The notes under the pieces: model-generated
What the model was told of the DNA's origin: nothing
Seen by the model: the letters and a program-made list of their open reading frames with translations, nothing else
Databases searched by the model: none
NCBI RefSeq assembly: GCF_001467945.1
Contig: NZ_LNYQ01000013.1
Coordinates: 2,301,098 to 2,365,097, forward strand
Source: Legionella parisiensis
GTDB lineage: Bacteria; Pseudomonadota; Gammaproteobacteria; Legionellales; Legionellaceae
Direction of reading: 5' to 3'
DNA: 64,000 nt
Program-made: the position numbers and the translations under genes
Shown: one piece after another, positions 53,138 through 62,221 of the stretch
Layout of the letters: each line of letters begins with the position of its first letter
Position numbering within the stretch: the stretch's first letter is position 1

Positions 53138-53555
53138 CTGCTAGTTGCTTGGATTATGGCTTACACACCCAAGTTAACCCTACTTGCACCCACAACATAC
53201 AATAGACATATCCGGAAGTCCTGCTACAGAGAAAAATTGATAGGGCTCGAAATCCGCATGTACTTGCGTATACCGGTTCTACACTCCGCATCTCCTCACA
53301 CTTTTCTCTGTAGCGGGTCTTCAAAGAAGTCTAATAACTATTAGCCATTAAGTTAAAAGTATCATAATCCTGAAAAAATGCATCATTTCAACATGTTAAT
53401 TACTAAATAAAATAAAAACGTTCAATATATTGAAGCAATTTAGTAAAAAATAATCAAATAACATTGCATTTATACAATTACGAAGTAAGATAAAATATGC
53501 TAAAGGAATTACACGTGTATCAGACACAAAAAAATGCCAATGGAAGGGGGATATT
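53138..53555. other. Intergenic region before the effector candidate
   Basis: This 418-nt gap holds the long inverted repeat listed separately and then about 200 nt of very A/T-rich DNA that probably contains the promoter for the gene at 53556. AAGGGGGA lies 8 nt before that ATG. No gene is supported. Confidence 0.5.
53223..53314. repeat. MITE-like element with 13-bp terminal inverted repeats
   Basis: GCTACAGAGAAAA (53223-53235) and TTTTCTCTGTAGC (53302-53314) are perfect inverted ends around 66 nt that contain smaller repeats such as CCGCAT. The element is 92 bp long and lies outside genes. The form suits a small non-autonomous mobile element or a large RNA hairpin. No target-site duplication is obvious. 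Confidence 0.55.
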
Positions 53556-54842
53556 ATGCACTTTATTCTTGCGCCAGGACGTATCGCAAAATTTGACAAT
53601 TTACGTAAAACTTACGAAGCAGAAAAAAAAATTGATTTGAACGAAAAACCATCAATTATTAGTACGCCGATTTTTTTTGGTGGAACTGATGTAGTCAGTA
53701 GAAACAAGCAAATTTCATTCTTAGAAAAAGTGAAAGTACTACTTAAAATACATTTGATTAATGAAGAGGACATCAAAACACCAATACAACGTCAAGTATA
53801 CATCATTGCAACACGATTTATGATCGCTGCGTGTTTGTATGTAGAATCTCAGATTGGAAGTTCAAAGCGAAACTCTGTCTTATATCGAATTATCGAAGAC
53901 AACTTGGGCATAACCTCTGAAAATTATCTCGATGATGAAGATAAAGAAACGTGTCTTTTGACCGCAGAGCGGATCATAAAAACACCAAATGCTTTTGAGC
54001 ACGCTAATGCTGCGTTAGAAAAAAATGGACTTAGACCTTTTTCTGAAAAAGATTGGAAAGAATTCACCGAGTTTTTAAAAGGAATGTCCCGAACAAAAGA
54101 GACTAAAGATCAGTTTACAAACTTCCCTGTGATTTCACTCACCCAACCCTTCTTCGGTACTGCTTTGGCTTATGCAGGAGCTACTGTAGGTGTTGTATTG
54201 GCGGAGGGAATAAGCAACTCTACCTCCGCAGTATCTCCCCGTGTTCAATTAACAGCGCTTGTTGGAAGTACTTTATTAGTTTTTAGTCCCGCTGGGCCAA
54301 CCGGAGTTGCCCTTTTGGCACCAGTAATTGCCACGAAACTCTTCACTTCTTTTTGTACAATAAGTTTGGCCCATATTATGAGCACAGCAGGAGGTTATCT
54401 GGGACAAGGCATAGGGATAGGAGTAGGCCTTCCTTTTGATGCAGCATATAATTTACTCTGGTCTATATGTTCTCTAATCAATCGTTACTACAGTAAACCA
54501 TCACAACTTGCTCCAATTGATGGAATACGTGTTGTTGATGGAGCTACAATAGTTTCGGGTATTCCTATTCAACTAGTTCCTGAGGATGCATTACCCCAGG
54601 GATATACTAAAAAAATTCTCGAAATCACTGATGGAGGTGAAATTCGCATTGAGGGGGAAGAAATAAAAGACTCCGAAAAACCTGTACACATTCCTCCTGA
54701 AGTAATTGAAGAACTAAAGAAACAATTAGCTGCACGCACTAAAGCACTGGAATCATCCGAAGTGCAACAAGAGTCAGAGAAAAAAGAAGAGACACAGAAA
54801 AATGATGAAGAAGCGGACTTGGAACCATTCTCACTTGTTTAA
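53556..54842 (+). CDS. Candidate Dot/Icm-type effector with acidic C-terminal tail
   Basis: This 428-residue protein has no signal peptide. The N-terminal 180 residues are charged and helical. A Gly/Ala-rich hydrophobic region (about 196-310) contains 'FFGTALAYAGATVGVVLAEG' and 'GGYLGQGIGIGVGLPFDAAY', and could insert in membranes. The C-terminal tail is Glu-rich: 'ESSEVQQESEKKEETQKNDE' then 'EADLEPFSLV'. Such E-block tails with hydrophobic end residues are a known feature of Legionella type IVB effectors. Function is unknown; the effector call is inferred. Confidence 0.6.
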   Translation: MHFILAPGRIAKFDNLRKTYEAEKKIDLNEKPSIISTPIFFGGTDVVSRNKQISFLEKVKVLLKIHLINEEDIKTPIQRQVYIIATRFMIAACLYVESQIGSSKRNSVLYRIIEDNLGITSENYLDDEDKETCLLTAERIIKTPNAFEHANAALEKNGLRPFSEKDWKEFTEFLKGMSRTKETKDQFTNFPVISLTQPFFGTALAYAGATVGVVLAEGISNSTSAVSPRVQLTALVGSTLLVFSPAGPTGVALLAPVIATKLFTSFCTISLAHIMSTAGGYLGQGIGIGVGLPFDAAYNLLWSICSLINRYYSKPSQLAPIDGIRVVDGATIVSGIPIQLVPEDALPQGYTKKILEITDGGEIRIEGEEIKDSEKPVHIPPEVIEELKKQLAARTKALESSEVQQESEKKEETQKNDEEADLEPFSLV

Positions 54843-54931
54843 GAAAAAACCTGGGTACCTGGAATTGCACTTTTCTAATTCAATTGCATGATTTCTTTTT
54901 TGAAAATTTGCCGCTATAAAAGTAAAAGCAG

Positions 54932-54956
54932 CCTGGGTGCGGCAGAGAGACCCAGG
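54932..54956. repeat. REP-like CCTGGGT inverted repeat, copy 2
   Basis: CCTGGGT (54932-54938) and ACCCAGG (54950-54956) flank an 11-nt spacer, followed by TTTC. It lies between the effector candidate and the secF stop, which are convergent, so it may act as a two-way terminator. Confidence 0.65.
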
Positions 54957-54983
54957 TTTCGCTGCGCGCTCCCAAGCTAGGAA

Positions 54984-55901
54984 TTAGGGGCGACTATCAA
55001 CTTCTTTGCGCTGGTTAGGCATAAAGTCTTTTTTATCCAGTCCCATAACTACAGCTAAAGCCCCAGCAACATAAATCGATGAATATGTTCCGATCACAAT
55101 ACCAATGATCAACGCCAGCGAAAATCCACGTATGGCTTCGCCTCCATAAATAAAGAGTGCAACTACTACGAAAAGCGTTAACACAGAAGTCATAATAGTT
55201 CGCGATAACGTTTGGTTAATCGAAACATTCATAATTTCAATGGGAGAGGAACGGCGAACCTTAATAAAATTCTCCCGTACCCTATCAAAAACTACAATAG
55301 TATCATTTAGAGAATAACCAATTACTGCTAACAACCCAGCTAGTGCTTTCAAATCAAATTCAATGCCGAAAAAGGCAAAAACACCCAATATCAATACAGG
55401 GTCATGCACCAATGCAACAGCAGAACTCACTGCAAGCCGGTACTCGAAACGCATAGCAATATAAATCATCGTCGCTAACAAAGAAACAAGAACGGCCAAG
55501 GCGCCCTTAGTTGCTAACTCTTGCCCTACTTGCGGTCCAACAAAATCAACTCGCTGCTTTACAGCGCCTGGTAGTACACTCATGACTTGATCAACCAGAC
55601 GAGCCTGCTCTTTGTCTTCTCGAGGAGCGATACTGATTAATACATCCTTAGAAGTACCGTAACTCACTACCTGAGCTTCTTTAAATCCTGCCTTATTCAG
55701 ACTTTCCCTTATTGAAGATAAATCTGCAGCAGAAGAATAAGAAACTTCAATTTGAGTTCCGCCAGTAAAATCAAGCCCCCACTTCAAGCCATGAATCAAT
55801 AAAGCGCCTATAGAAAGCACAAAAATTAATATAGAGAACGTCGCCGTCCAACGGCGAGCACCCATAAAGTCCACATTTGAATTTGGATTAAAAAATTCCA
55901 T
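54984..55901 (-). CDS. secF: Protein-export membrane protein SecF
   Basis: This 305-residue protein has six helices. The signature 'GLDFTGGTQIEVSYS' is in the first periplasmic segment, and 'GYSLNDTIVVFDRVRENF' with 'SINQTLSRTIMTSVLTLFVV' are in helices 4-5. It works with SecD to draw translocated proteins into the periplasm with the proton gradient. It follows secD with a 12-nt gap. The length and motifs are normal. Confidence 0.96.
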   Translation of the reverse strand: MEFFNPNSNVDFMGARRWTATFSILIFVLSIGALLIHGLKWGLDFTGGTQIEVSYSSAADLSSIRESLNKAGFKEAQVVSYGTSKDVLISIAPREDKEQARLVDQVMSVLPGAVKQRVDFVGPQVGQELATKGALAVLVSLLATMIYIAMRFEYRLAVSSAVALVHDPVLILGVFAFFGIEFDLKALAGLLAVIGYSLNDTIVVFDRVRENFIKVRRSSPIEIMNVSINQTLSRTIMTSVLTLFVVVALFIYGGEAIRGFSLALIIGIVIGTYSSIYVAGALAVVMGLDKKDFMPNQRKEVDSRP

Positions 55902-55913
55902 CTGAGCCCCGCC

Positions 55914-57770
55914 TTAAATACCAATAGACAATTTTTTAACAACCCTGCCGCCATAATACCAATTTACAATCCCTCGGGTGTAAGTGATACCGGTTAGCAT
56001 AGAAGTTAATAACCCTAAAGAAAGTGTTACTGCGAACCCACGTACAGGTCCTGTACCAACAGCAAACAAAATGATTGCTACAATTAGTGTCGTTACGTTC
56101 GCATCAAGAATCGTAGAAAAAGCACGATCGTATCCGGCACTAATTGCTGCTTGAGGTGACAATCCATGCCGCAATTCCTCTCGAATACGCTCGTAAATCA
56201 GGACGTTGGCATCTACTGCCATACCAACCGTCAATACAATTCCTGCAATGCCTGGGAGCGTCAGTGTTGCATCAATCAGAGACAATAAAGCACAGAGCAA
56301 AACCAGGTTAAGCAACAACGCAATATCCGCAATGAGTCCGAAAAACCGATAATAGATTGGCATCAAGATGAGAATTAAGCCCATACCAACCGCTAAGGAA
56401 ACAATACCTCTACGAATATTCTCCTTACCTAAGGTTGGACCTACTGTGCGTTCTTCTATCGGATAGATGGCAGCAGGTAAAGCCCCTGCTCTAAGCAATA
56501 AAGCCAAATTACTTGCTTCTTTATTATCAGTAAGACCAGTAATCTGAAAATTATTTCCCAAAGCATTTTGGATAACTGGAGCACTAATAACACGCTCTTC
56601 TCTATGAGTGACTCTCTTTTCTTCTCCATTTATGTTTTGTATGGTGTTTTTTGTTTCAACATACACAATGGCCATACGTTTACCAATATTCTCACGAGTA
56701 ACTTTGGTAAACAGACTCTCACCACCTCCGCCAAGTTGTATTTGCACTGCAGGGGTAGCTGTTTGCTGATCATAACTGGAAACTGCTGAGGTAATTGAAT
56801 CACCACTCAATACCACTTGCCTCTTTAACAGAATGGGACGTCCATCCATAATGAGTAATTTATCATTGACAGGAATCGCACCTGTTTGTTTCGCAATTTG
56901 CGGATCATTGTCTTGGTCCACCAGGTAGAATTGCAAGGTCGCAGTGCCTCCAAGAATTTGCTTTGCGCGCGCAGCATCTTGAATTCCTGGTAAATCAACA
57001 GCAACACGAGTTGCCCCCTGTTGTTGCACCACTGCTTCGCCAACACCTAACTCATTAACCCTGTTACGCAAAATACTCATTGTTTGCTCAATCGTATTTT
57101 GGCGCGTCTTGTTTAATTCGACAGGCGAAATCGATACTAGAATTTCATTATCTGTTTTGCTTTTTACAAAGATGAGGTCAGGAATTTTTTCCTTTAAGCC
57201 CAAATAAGCATTATCCATGGACTCACCATCACGGAAGCGTAAGTTCACACCTTTGTCAGCTATGTAACGAATGCCTGTATAGCGAATGCCAAGATCACGT
57301 AACTCTTGGCTAATATTTTTCATTATCCCTTCATAACGACGGCTAATAACACTGTCTATATCAACTTCTAACAGAAAATGCACCCCACCACGTAAGTCCA
57401 GACCTTGTTTCATTGGGTTAGCACGAATTGCATCCAACCAATTGGGTGTGGATGGAGCTAGATTCAGAGCCACAGTGTATTGGGATCCCAAAGCATTTTT
57501 GATGGTATCGCGAGCTAATAACTGGGAGTCAGTCGATGAAAAAACAACCTCGACCCCTTCATTTTGAGCGTTGAGGGATTTAAAAGGCAGATTATCTTTT
57601 TTTAAGATACCTTCTATCTGATTTTTTAATTCATCATAATCCACAGGTGTCTCTGATGAAATCTGTACTACAGGATTTTCTGTATACAAATTAGGTATAG
57701 CGTAAATAAACCCAATAACCGCAATAATAATCAGCATTAGGTTTTTCCATAGAGGATATTTATTTTGCAT
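55914..57770 (-). CDS. secD: Protein-export membrane protein SecD
   Basis: This 618-residue protein has an N-terminal helix, then a large periplasmic domain opening with 'GLDLRGGVHFLLEVD', and five C-terminal helices with 'GMAVDANVLIYERIREELRH' and 'TILDANVTTLIVAIILFAVG'. It is the main partner of SecF in the Sec holotranslocon. The start is 20 nt after yajC, as in the usual yajC-secD-secF order. All family motifs appear intact. Confidence 0.96.
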   Translation of the reverse strand: MQNKYPLWKNLMLIIIAVIGFIYAIPNLYTENPVVQISSETPVDYDELKNQIEGILKKDNLPFKSLNAQNEGVEVVFSSTDSQLLARDTIKNALGSQYTVALNLAPSTPNWLDAIRANPMKQGLDLRGGVHFLLEVDIDSVISRRYEGIMKNISQELRDLGIRYTGIRYIADKGVNLRFRDGESMDNAYLGLKEKIPDLIFVKSKTDNEILVSISPVELNKTRQNTIEQTMSILRNRVNELGVGEAVVQQQGATRVAVDLPGIQDAARAKQILGGTATLQFYLVDQDNDPQIAKQTGAIPVNDKLLIMDGRPILLKRQVVLSGDSITSAVSSYDQQTATPAVQIQLGGGGESLFTKVTRENIGKRMAIVYVETKNTIQNINGEEKRVTHREERVISAPVIQNALGNNFQITGLTDNKEASNLALLLRAGALPAAIYPIEERTVGPTLGKENIRRGIVSLAVGMGLILILMPIYYRFFGLIADIALLLNLVLLCALLSLIDATLTLPGIAGIVLTVGMAVDANVLIYERIREELRHGLSPQAAISAGYDRAFSTILDANVTTLIVAIILFAVGTGPVRGFAVTLSLGLLTSMLTGITYTRGIVNWYYGGRVVKKLSIGI

Positions 57771-57790
57771 TTCCGTGTCCCTATGCTTTC

Positions 57791-58123
57791 TTAAAGCGAT
57801 TTTATCGTGCCTTTGGGCAATACAGTACTTACCGCACTTCTTTGTAAATTAATCTCCACACCTTCTGCGAGACTTATCTTAATGTATTGCTCATCAAGAC
57901 TCACTACTTTAGCTAACATACCGCCAGAGGTAACAATCTCATCGCCTTTTTTTAAACGGCTTATTAAGTCACGATGTTCTTTTGCTCTTTTATTTTGAGG
58001 TCTAATCAGCATAAAGTAGAACAACACAAAAATAGCGGCGATCATAATGAGTGAAAAAGATCCATCTGCTTGAGGCGCTGCTGTCCCCGCTCCAGCCAGA
58101 GCATCGCTAATAAAAAAACTCAT
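57791..58123 (-). CDS. yajC: Sec translocon accessory protein YajC
   Basis: This 110-residue protein has one membrane helix (SLIMIAAIFVLFYFMLIRPQ) followed by 'NKRAKEHRDLISRLKKGDEI' and 'VTSGGMLAKVVSLDEQYIKI', the family core. It is the first gene of the yajC-secDF operon. The tgt gene often found directly upstream in other gammaproteobacteria is absent here; a divergent oxidase gene is present instead. GGAGA lies before ATG. Confidence 0.95.
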   Translation of the reverse strand: MSFFISDALAGAGTAAPQADGSFSLIMIAAIFVLFYFMLIRPQNKRAKEHRDLISRLKKGDEIVTSGGMLAKVVSLDEQYIKISLAEGVEINLQRSAVSTVLPKGTIKSL

Positions 58124-58279
58124 ATCGTCTCCTTTAATCTACTATTGATAATCGCGTGACATCATATAGCGAATTGCTCTTAAGGTAAATGAATCAAAGC
58201 GGAAATTAAAACAGTTTTTCATAATATTAGTTCCTATTTTGAACTATAATTTTTAAGAACTGCTCAACAAGGGATCTAA

Positions 58280-59767
58280 ATGAACAATTATAAGGTATTG
58301 GTTGTTCTTTTATTTATGATGACCTTTCTGATAACTGGATATTCAGCAATAGAAAAAAGTACTCAGGACATAAAAAAACCAACTGTGCTTATTATAAAAA
58401 AAATACCACTTATAGTAGATGGAAAGAGTACGGAGGTATTCAAAATCGAGCAGCCCGATGGCACTTGGGGCTATAAGGGGGTAAAAGGGCAATACTTTGA
58501 TGCAATAGTTAAAAATACAACTGATAGTCCAACAGTGGTTCATTGGCATGGGTTAATTTTACCGAACTCACAAGATGGAGTACCTTATGTGACTCAAGCA
58601 CCTATTCCAGCAGGTGGAGAATCTCATTATCATTTTAAATTACGTCAATCAGGCACTTATTGGATGCACTCTCATTTTGACTTACAAGTACAACGTTTTC
58701 TTTCTGCCCCATTTATCATTTACGAGCCAAACGAAAAAAATAAAGAAAAGGATGTCGTTTTATTTCTCGGGGATTTTAGCTATAAAAAACCTGAAACTCT
58801 ACTGTATGAGTTAAAAAACAAAGGTACCGCGCCCCTAAAAACAATGGGTGATATGCAACAAAAAACATCCATAAACGATAATACAATGAAAAAAAGTACA
58901 TCTAAAACAGCAAAACCTGATTTAAATGATGTGAGTTATGATGCTTTTTTAACAAATTATCATACTCTTTCCAATCCTGAAATAATCCCAGTTCACAGTG
59001 GAGAAATTGTGCGGCTTCGCATCATTGATGGTGCAGCAATGACTAACTTTTTTATTAATCTTGGCAAACTTCAGGGAAAAGCAATTGCAGTTGATGGGCA
59101 ACCTATCAAAGAAATTCAGGGTAACCAATTTCAACTTGCTGTTGGACAGCGCATTGATATCCTCATCAAAATCCCTAAAGGTGAAGGAGCATATCCTATC
59201 CTTGCTCAAGGTGCTGGCACCCAATTGCAAACGGGATTAATTTTATCTACACCAGGGGCTTCTAAAATATCTGTAAGCGCAAAAGCCCCCTCTCTTGTTG
59301 GCGGACTAAATAATGAGCAAGAATTTAAAATCCAATCCTTGGCTCCGCTGCCAGTGAAGCAACCGAACCAAACACTCACTGTCACCTTAGATGGGGATAT
59401 GCTGAATTATATTTGGAAAATAAATAATCAAGCTTGGCCTAATATTACTCCATTAAGCGTGGATAAAAATAAAAGAATAGAAATAGTCATAATGAATAAA
59501 ACAGGTATGGCTCATCCGATGCATTTACACGGGCATTTTTTTGAAGTCACAGAAATTGATGGCAAACCTCTTAAAAATGGATCAAAGCGAGATACCGTTT
59601 TAGTTTTACCTAACTCCACAGTCAAAATCCAATTTGATACTGATAATCCAGGAAATTGGATGTTTCACTGCCATATGCTCTATCACGAAGCAACAGGAAT
59701 GATGACTTTTATAAATTATAAAGACATCAAAATACCTGATTATAAGAAAGATACTTTTCGTCGATAA
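58280..59767 (+). CDS. Multicopper oxidase (CopA/laccase-like)
   Basis: This 495-residue oxidase has three cupredoxin domains. The copper ligands are complete: 'VHWHGLILP', 'YWMHSHFD', 'MAHPMHLHGHFFEV' and 'GNWMFHCHMLYHEATGMM'. This gives one type 1 and one trinuclear site. The N-terminus is a signal-anchor or signal peptide (VLVVLLFMMTFLITGYSAIE). A low-complexity Lys/Thr insert near 195-215 separates domains 1 and 2. It probably oxidises Cu(I) or Fe(II) in the periplasm. It is a chromosomal gene, separate from the metal cargo of the ICE. Confidence 0.9.
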   Translation: MNNYKVLVVLLFMMTFLITGYSAIEKSTQDIKKPTVLIIKKIPLIVDGKSTEVFKIEQPDGTWGYKGVKGQYFDAIVKNTTDSPTVVHWHGLILPNSQDGVPYVTQAPIPAGGESHYHFKLRQSGTYWMHSHFDLQVQRFLSAPFIIYEPNEKNKEKDVVLFLGDFSYKKPETLLYELKNKGTAPLKTMGDMQQKTSINDNTMKKSTSKTAKPDLNDVSYDAFLTNYHTLSNPEIIPVHSGEIVRLRIIDGAAMTNFFINLGKLQGKAIAVDGQPIKEIQGNQFQLAVGQRIDILIKIPKGEGAYPILAQGAGTQLQTGLILSTPGASKISVSAKAPSLVGGLNNEQEFKIQSLAPLPVKQPNQTLTVTLDGDMLNYIWKINNQAWPNITPLSVDKNKRIEIVIMNKTGMAHPMHLHGHFFEVTEIDGKPLKNGSKRDTVLVLPNSTVKIQFDTDNPGNWMFHCHMLYHEATGMMTFINYKDIKIPDYKKDTFRR

Positions 59768-59774
59768 ATTGTAG

Positions 59775-59801
59775 CCTGGGTGAAGCGCAGCGAATCCCAG
59801 G
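59775..59801. repeat. REP-like CCTGGGT inverted repeat, copy 3
   Basis: CCTGGGT (59775-59781) and TCCCAGG (59795-59801) form an imperfect inverted repeat with GAAGCGCAGCGAA between them. It lies between the oxidase gene and the convergent thiF-like gene. The spacer differs from copies 1 and 2, and one arm base has drifted. Confidence 0.65.
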
Positions 59802-59825
59802 TCAACCATGCTAGATGTTTATCAT

Positions 59826-60896
59826 CTATAATGAATCCATTCCATTAGCCAAGTGATAAACTGTGCGAAATCCTGCTTGTTTTAATAACACTACAGCGCG
59901 CTGACTTCTTTGGCCGGACTGACAATAAATAAGGATAGGCGCTAAAGGATCAAGCTCATCAAGACGCATAGGCAACTCAGCCAAGGGTATTAATTTTCCA
60001 CCTAAATTATTATGGAAGTGTTCGTCTGCTGTTCTCACATCCAATAACAACGCCTGAGGATTCTCTTGCAAAAAACGCGACAAATCTTCGCGCGCAATGG
60101 TAAAAAACTGCATCTCATCTGCAGGGATACAAAAAGCACTTGCCTCAGGGGTTTGCCCAAAAACACAAAATTGACATTCTTCGTTTTTAATCAACTGAGT
60201 TTTTTTTATCTCCATAGTGAGTAAGTCAATACAAAGCAATCGATTCAGCAATGAGACACTACCTGTAGTAATCCATTTGATAATTTCTGTTGCCTGCAAA
60301 AGTCCTAATAATCCAGGAAGAGTACCTAAAACCCCTCCATTTTGACAATTGGCGCCCATGTCAGGAATAATCGGAAACAAACAATGTAAGCAGGGATTCT
60401 CTTGCCCGTAAAATAAAGAGCAATGTCCTTGAAATTGATAAGCACTTGCATAAACATAGGGTTTTCCTAAACGATAGCATGTATCATGAACAAGATAACG
60501 CGTATAAAAATTGTCGGAACAATCAGCTACCAGATCGTATTGCGCAATAATTTCTTCTGCATTACAAGCAGTTAAACGAAAAGCATGGGTGTCAATAGTA
60601 TTACGGGAATTTAAGGCGTGTATTTTTATTTTTGCAACATCAGCTTTTGCCTTGCCCACATCGATTTCCTGATAAAGAATTTGTCGATGTAGATTATTTT
60701 CTTCGATTATATCACCATCAATAATCCCTATTGTTCCTACTCCTGCGCCAGCAAGATAAGGAAGTAGTGTAGCTCCGATACCACCTGCCCCAACACATAA
60801 TACTTTTGCTTTTCTTAGTTTTAGTTGTCCCTGAATGCCAATTTCTTCTAATTTGATTTGCTGAGAATAACGTTCCAATTCTGATAAAACAGTCAT
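59826..60896 (-). CDS. thiF: ThiF/MoeB-type adenylyltransferase with C-terminal rhodanese domain
   Basis: This 356-residue protein has an E1-like domain with nucleotide loop 'GAGGIGATLLPYLAGAGVGT' (about 38) and 'DGDIIEENNLHRQILY'. Zinc-binding Cys pairs are in 'CLHCLFP' and 'CQFCVFG'. A rhodanese domain with active-site loop 'CQSGQRSQRA' follows (about 325). It adenylates the ThiS C-terminus and passes sulfur to it for the thiazole ring. It is the last thiamine gene in the operon direction, 44 nt after thiDE. MoeB-like action on molybdopterin is an alternative. Confidence 0.9.
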   Translation of the reverse strand: MTVLSELERYSQQIKLEEIGIQGQLKLRKAKVLCVGAGGIGATLLPYLAGAGVGTIGIIDGDIIEENNLHRQILYQEIDVGKAKADVAKIKIHALNSRNTIDTHAFRLTACNAEEIIAQYDLVADCSDNFYTRYLVHDTCYRLGKPYVYASAYQFQGHCSLFYGQENPCLHCLFPIIPDMGANCQNGGVLGTLPGLLGLLQATEIIKWITTGSVSLLNRLLCIDLLTMEIKKTQLIKNEECQFCVFGQTPEASAFCIPADEMQFFTIAREDLSRFLQENPQALLLDVRTADEHFHNNLGGKLIPLAELPMRLDELDPLAPILIYCQSGQRSQRAVVLLKQAGFRTVYHLANGMDSL

Positions 60897-60940
60897 ATTA
60901 CGGTTCCTTATCTGACTTGAATTTTTACTTTGTCTCCGAT

Positions 60941-62221
60941 TTATATCAATCGCAAAAGTTGCTCGGTTGCCTTTTGCGGATCCTTTACGTGAGTAATTGC
61001 AGAAATAAGTGCTACACCTTGAACTCCTGTAGCAACTACATCAGGCATACGCTCGACATTGATTCCCCCTATTGCAACCAAAGGATAATTTAAAGTCCTT
61101 TTCCAGCGTTGTAGAGATAGTATACCTTGCGCTGTAAAAGGCATTTCCTTGCTGGTAGTCGGAAAAACAGGGCCAATTGCAATGTATGAAGGATTAAGAG
61201 CATGTGCTCGTGCGACTTCGTAGTAACAATGGGTACTCACTCCCAGTAAAAGCCCTTGCTTTCTAATTGCATCAATATCTGCATTATCTATATCTGATTG
61301 CCCTAAGTGCACTGCTTCTGCATTTAATTTTAAAGCCATTTCCCAGTAATCATTAATAAATAAGGTGGCATAATGTTTTTTAGCTAAAGCAATACTTTGT
61401 CTTATCTCCTCTTCAAGATTATTTGTCCTTTCTTTAATGCGCAATTGAATGGTTTTTACCCCAAGACTCAACAGCATTTCCACCCAGGAAAAACGGTCAA
61501 CTACAGGGTAAAGGCCTAATCGATGACATCGCTTAAATGGAGGAGGTGTACTATATAATGGTTTGGATGAAAGATAAGGCAAATCTGTTTCATCTTCTGG
61601 AAAATTACCATAATACAGACCGGTTTGTGCTCGACGCACTGCTTGGTGTACATACATTTTTGCTATGATGAGTGCATCCTTAAGCACATAACCAAGAGCC
61701 AATGATGCTGTAATTGCCGCTGAGAGAACCGAGCGAAGTTCTGGATACGCTGCATCAGAACAGTGATTTTTGGTCAGCCAAAATGAAGTAACGCCGTTTG
61801 TCCAATAATCATGTCTCCACGAAGCGCCCTGCCCATGCTGGCCTAAGAGAAAAATACTTTTTGCGCCATAAGCTAATAATCCGTGCGCAGCTTCTTCCAT
61901 AGATTGGTGCGTCATAATTTTACGCTTTAAAATAAATTCAGCTTCAAGTGTATTCAGCACCAAAACATCAGCAAAAGAAAACTCAGTGCCGCTTAAATTT
62001 TTTTCACCAAAATACCGGGCTGAAGCTAAAGTAAAATCGAAAACCACCGGGCCAGAATAATAACTGAGACAGTCAAGGTCCTCAGAAGAAATTTCCCCAT
62101 TAATTTTAATAGCATCAGGTTGGGCATCTTCATAAAATAGCTGTGATTGAAGTTTAAGGCCCAACCCTCGAAAAGTGTGTCTATCCGCCTCATTTTCAGC
62201 TTTGGTCCACACAAGGCTCAT
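60941..62221 (-). CDS. thiE: ThiD-like/ThiE fusion (thiamine-phosphate synthase)
   Basis: The start at 62221 overlaps the thiG stop (ATGA); an earlier ATG gives an unlikely extension. The C-terminal 200 residues are a full ThiE: 'GLYPVVDRF', 'IQLRIKERT', 'FINDYWEMALKLNAEAVHLG' and 'GPVFPTTSKEM'. The N-terminal part resembles the hydroxymethylpyrimidine kinase ThiD but lacks the usual Gly-rich start and the G-T-G-C catalytic stretch near its end ('NHCSDAAYPELRSVLSAAIT' stands there). ThiE should couple the pyrimidine and thiazole units. The kinase half may be weak or inactive. Confidence 0.85.
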   Translation of the reverse strand: MSLVWTKAENEADRHTFRGLGLKLQSQLFYEDAQPDAIKINGEISSEDLDCLSYYSGPVVFDFTLASARYFGEKNLSGTEFSFADVLVLNTLEAEFILKRKIMTHQSMEEAAHGLLAYGAKSIFLLGQHGQGASWRHDYWTNGVTSFWLTKNHCSDAAYPELRSVLSAAITASLALGYVLKDALIIAKMYVHQAVRRAQTGLYYGNFPEDETDLPYLSSKPLYSTPPPFKRCHRLGLYPVVDRFSWVEMLLSLGVKTIQLRIKERTNNLEEEIRQSIALAKKHYATLFINDYWEMALKLNAEAVHLGQSDIDNADIDAIRKQGLLLGVSTHCYYEVARAHALNPSYIAIGPVFPTTSKEMPFTAQGILSLQRWKRTLNYPLVAIGGINVERMPDVVATGVQGVALISAITHVKDPQKATEQLLRLI

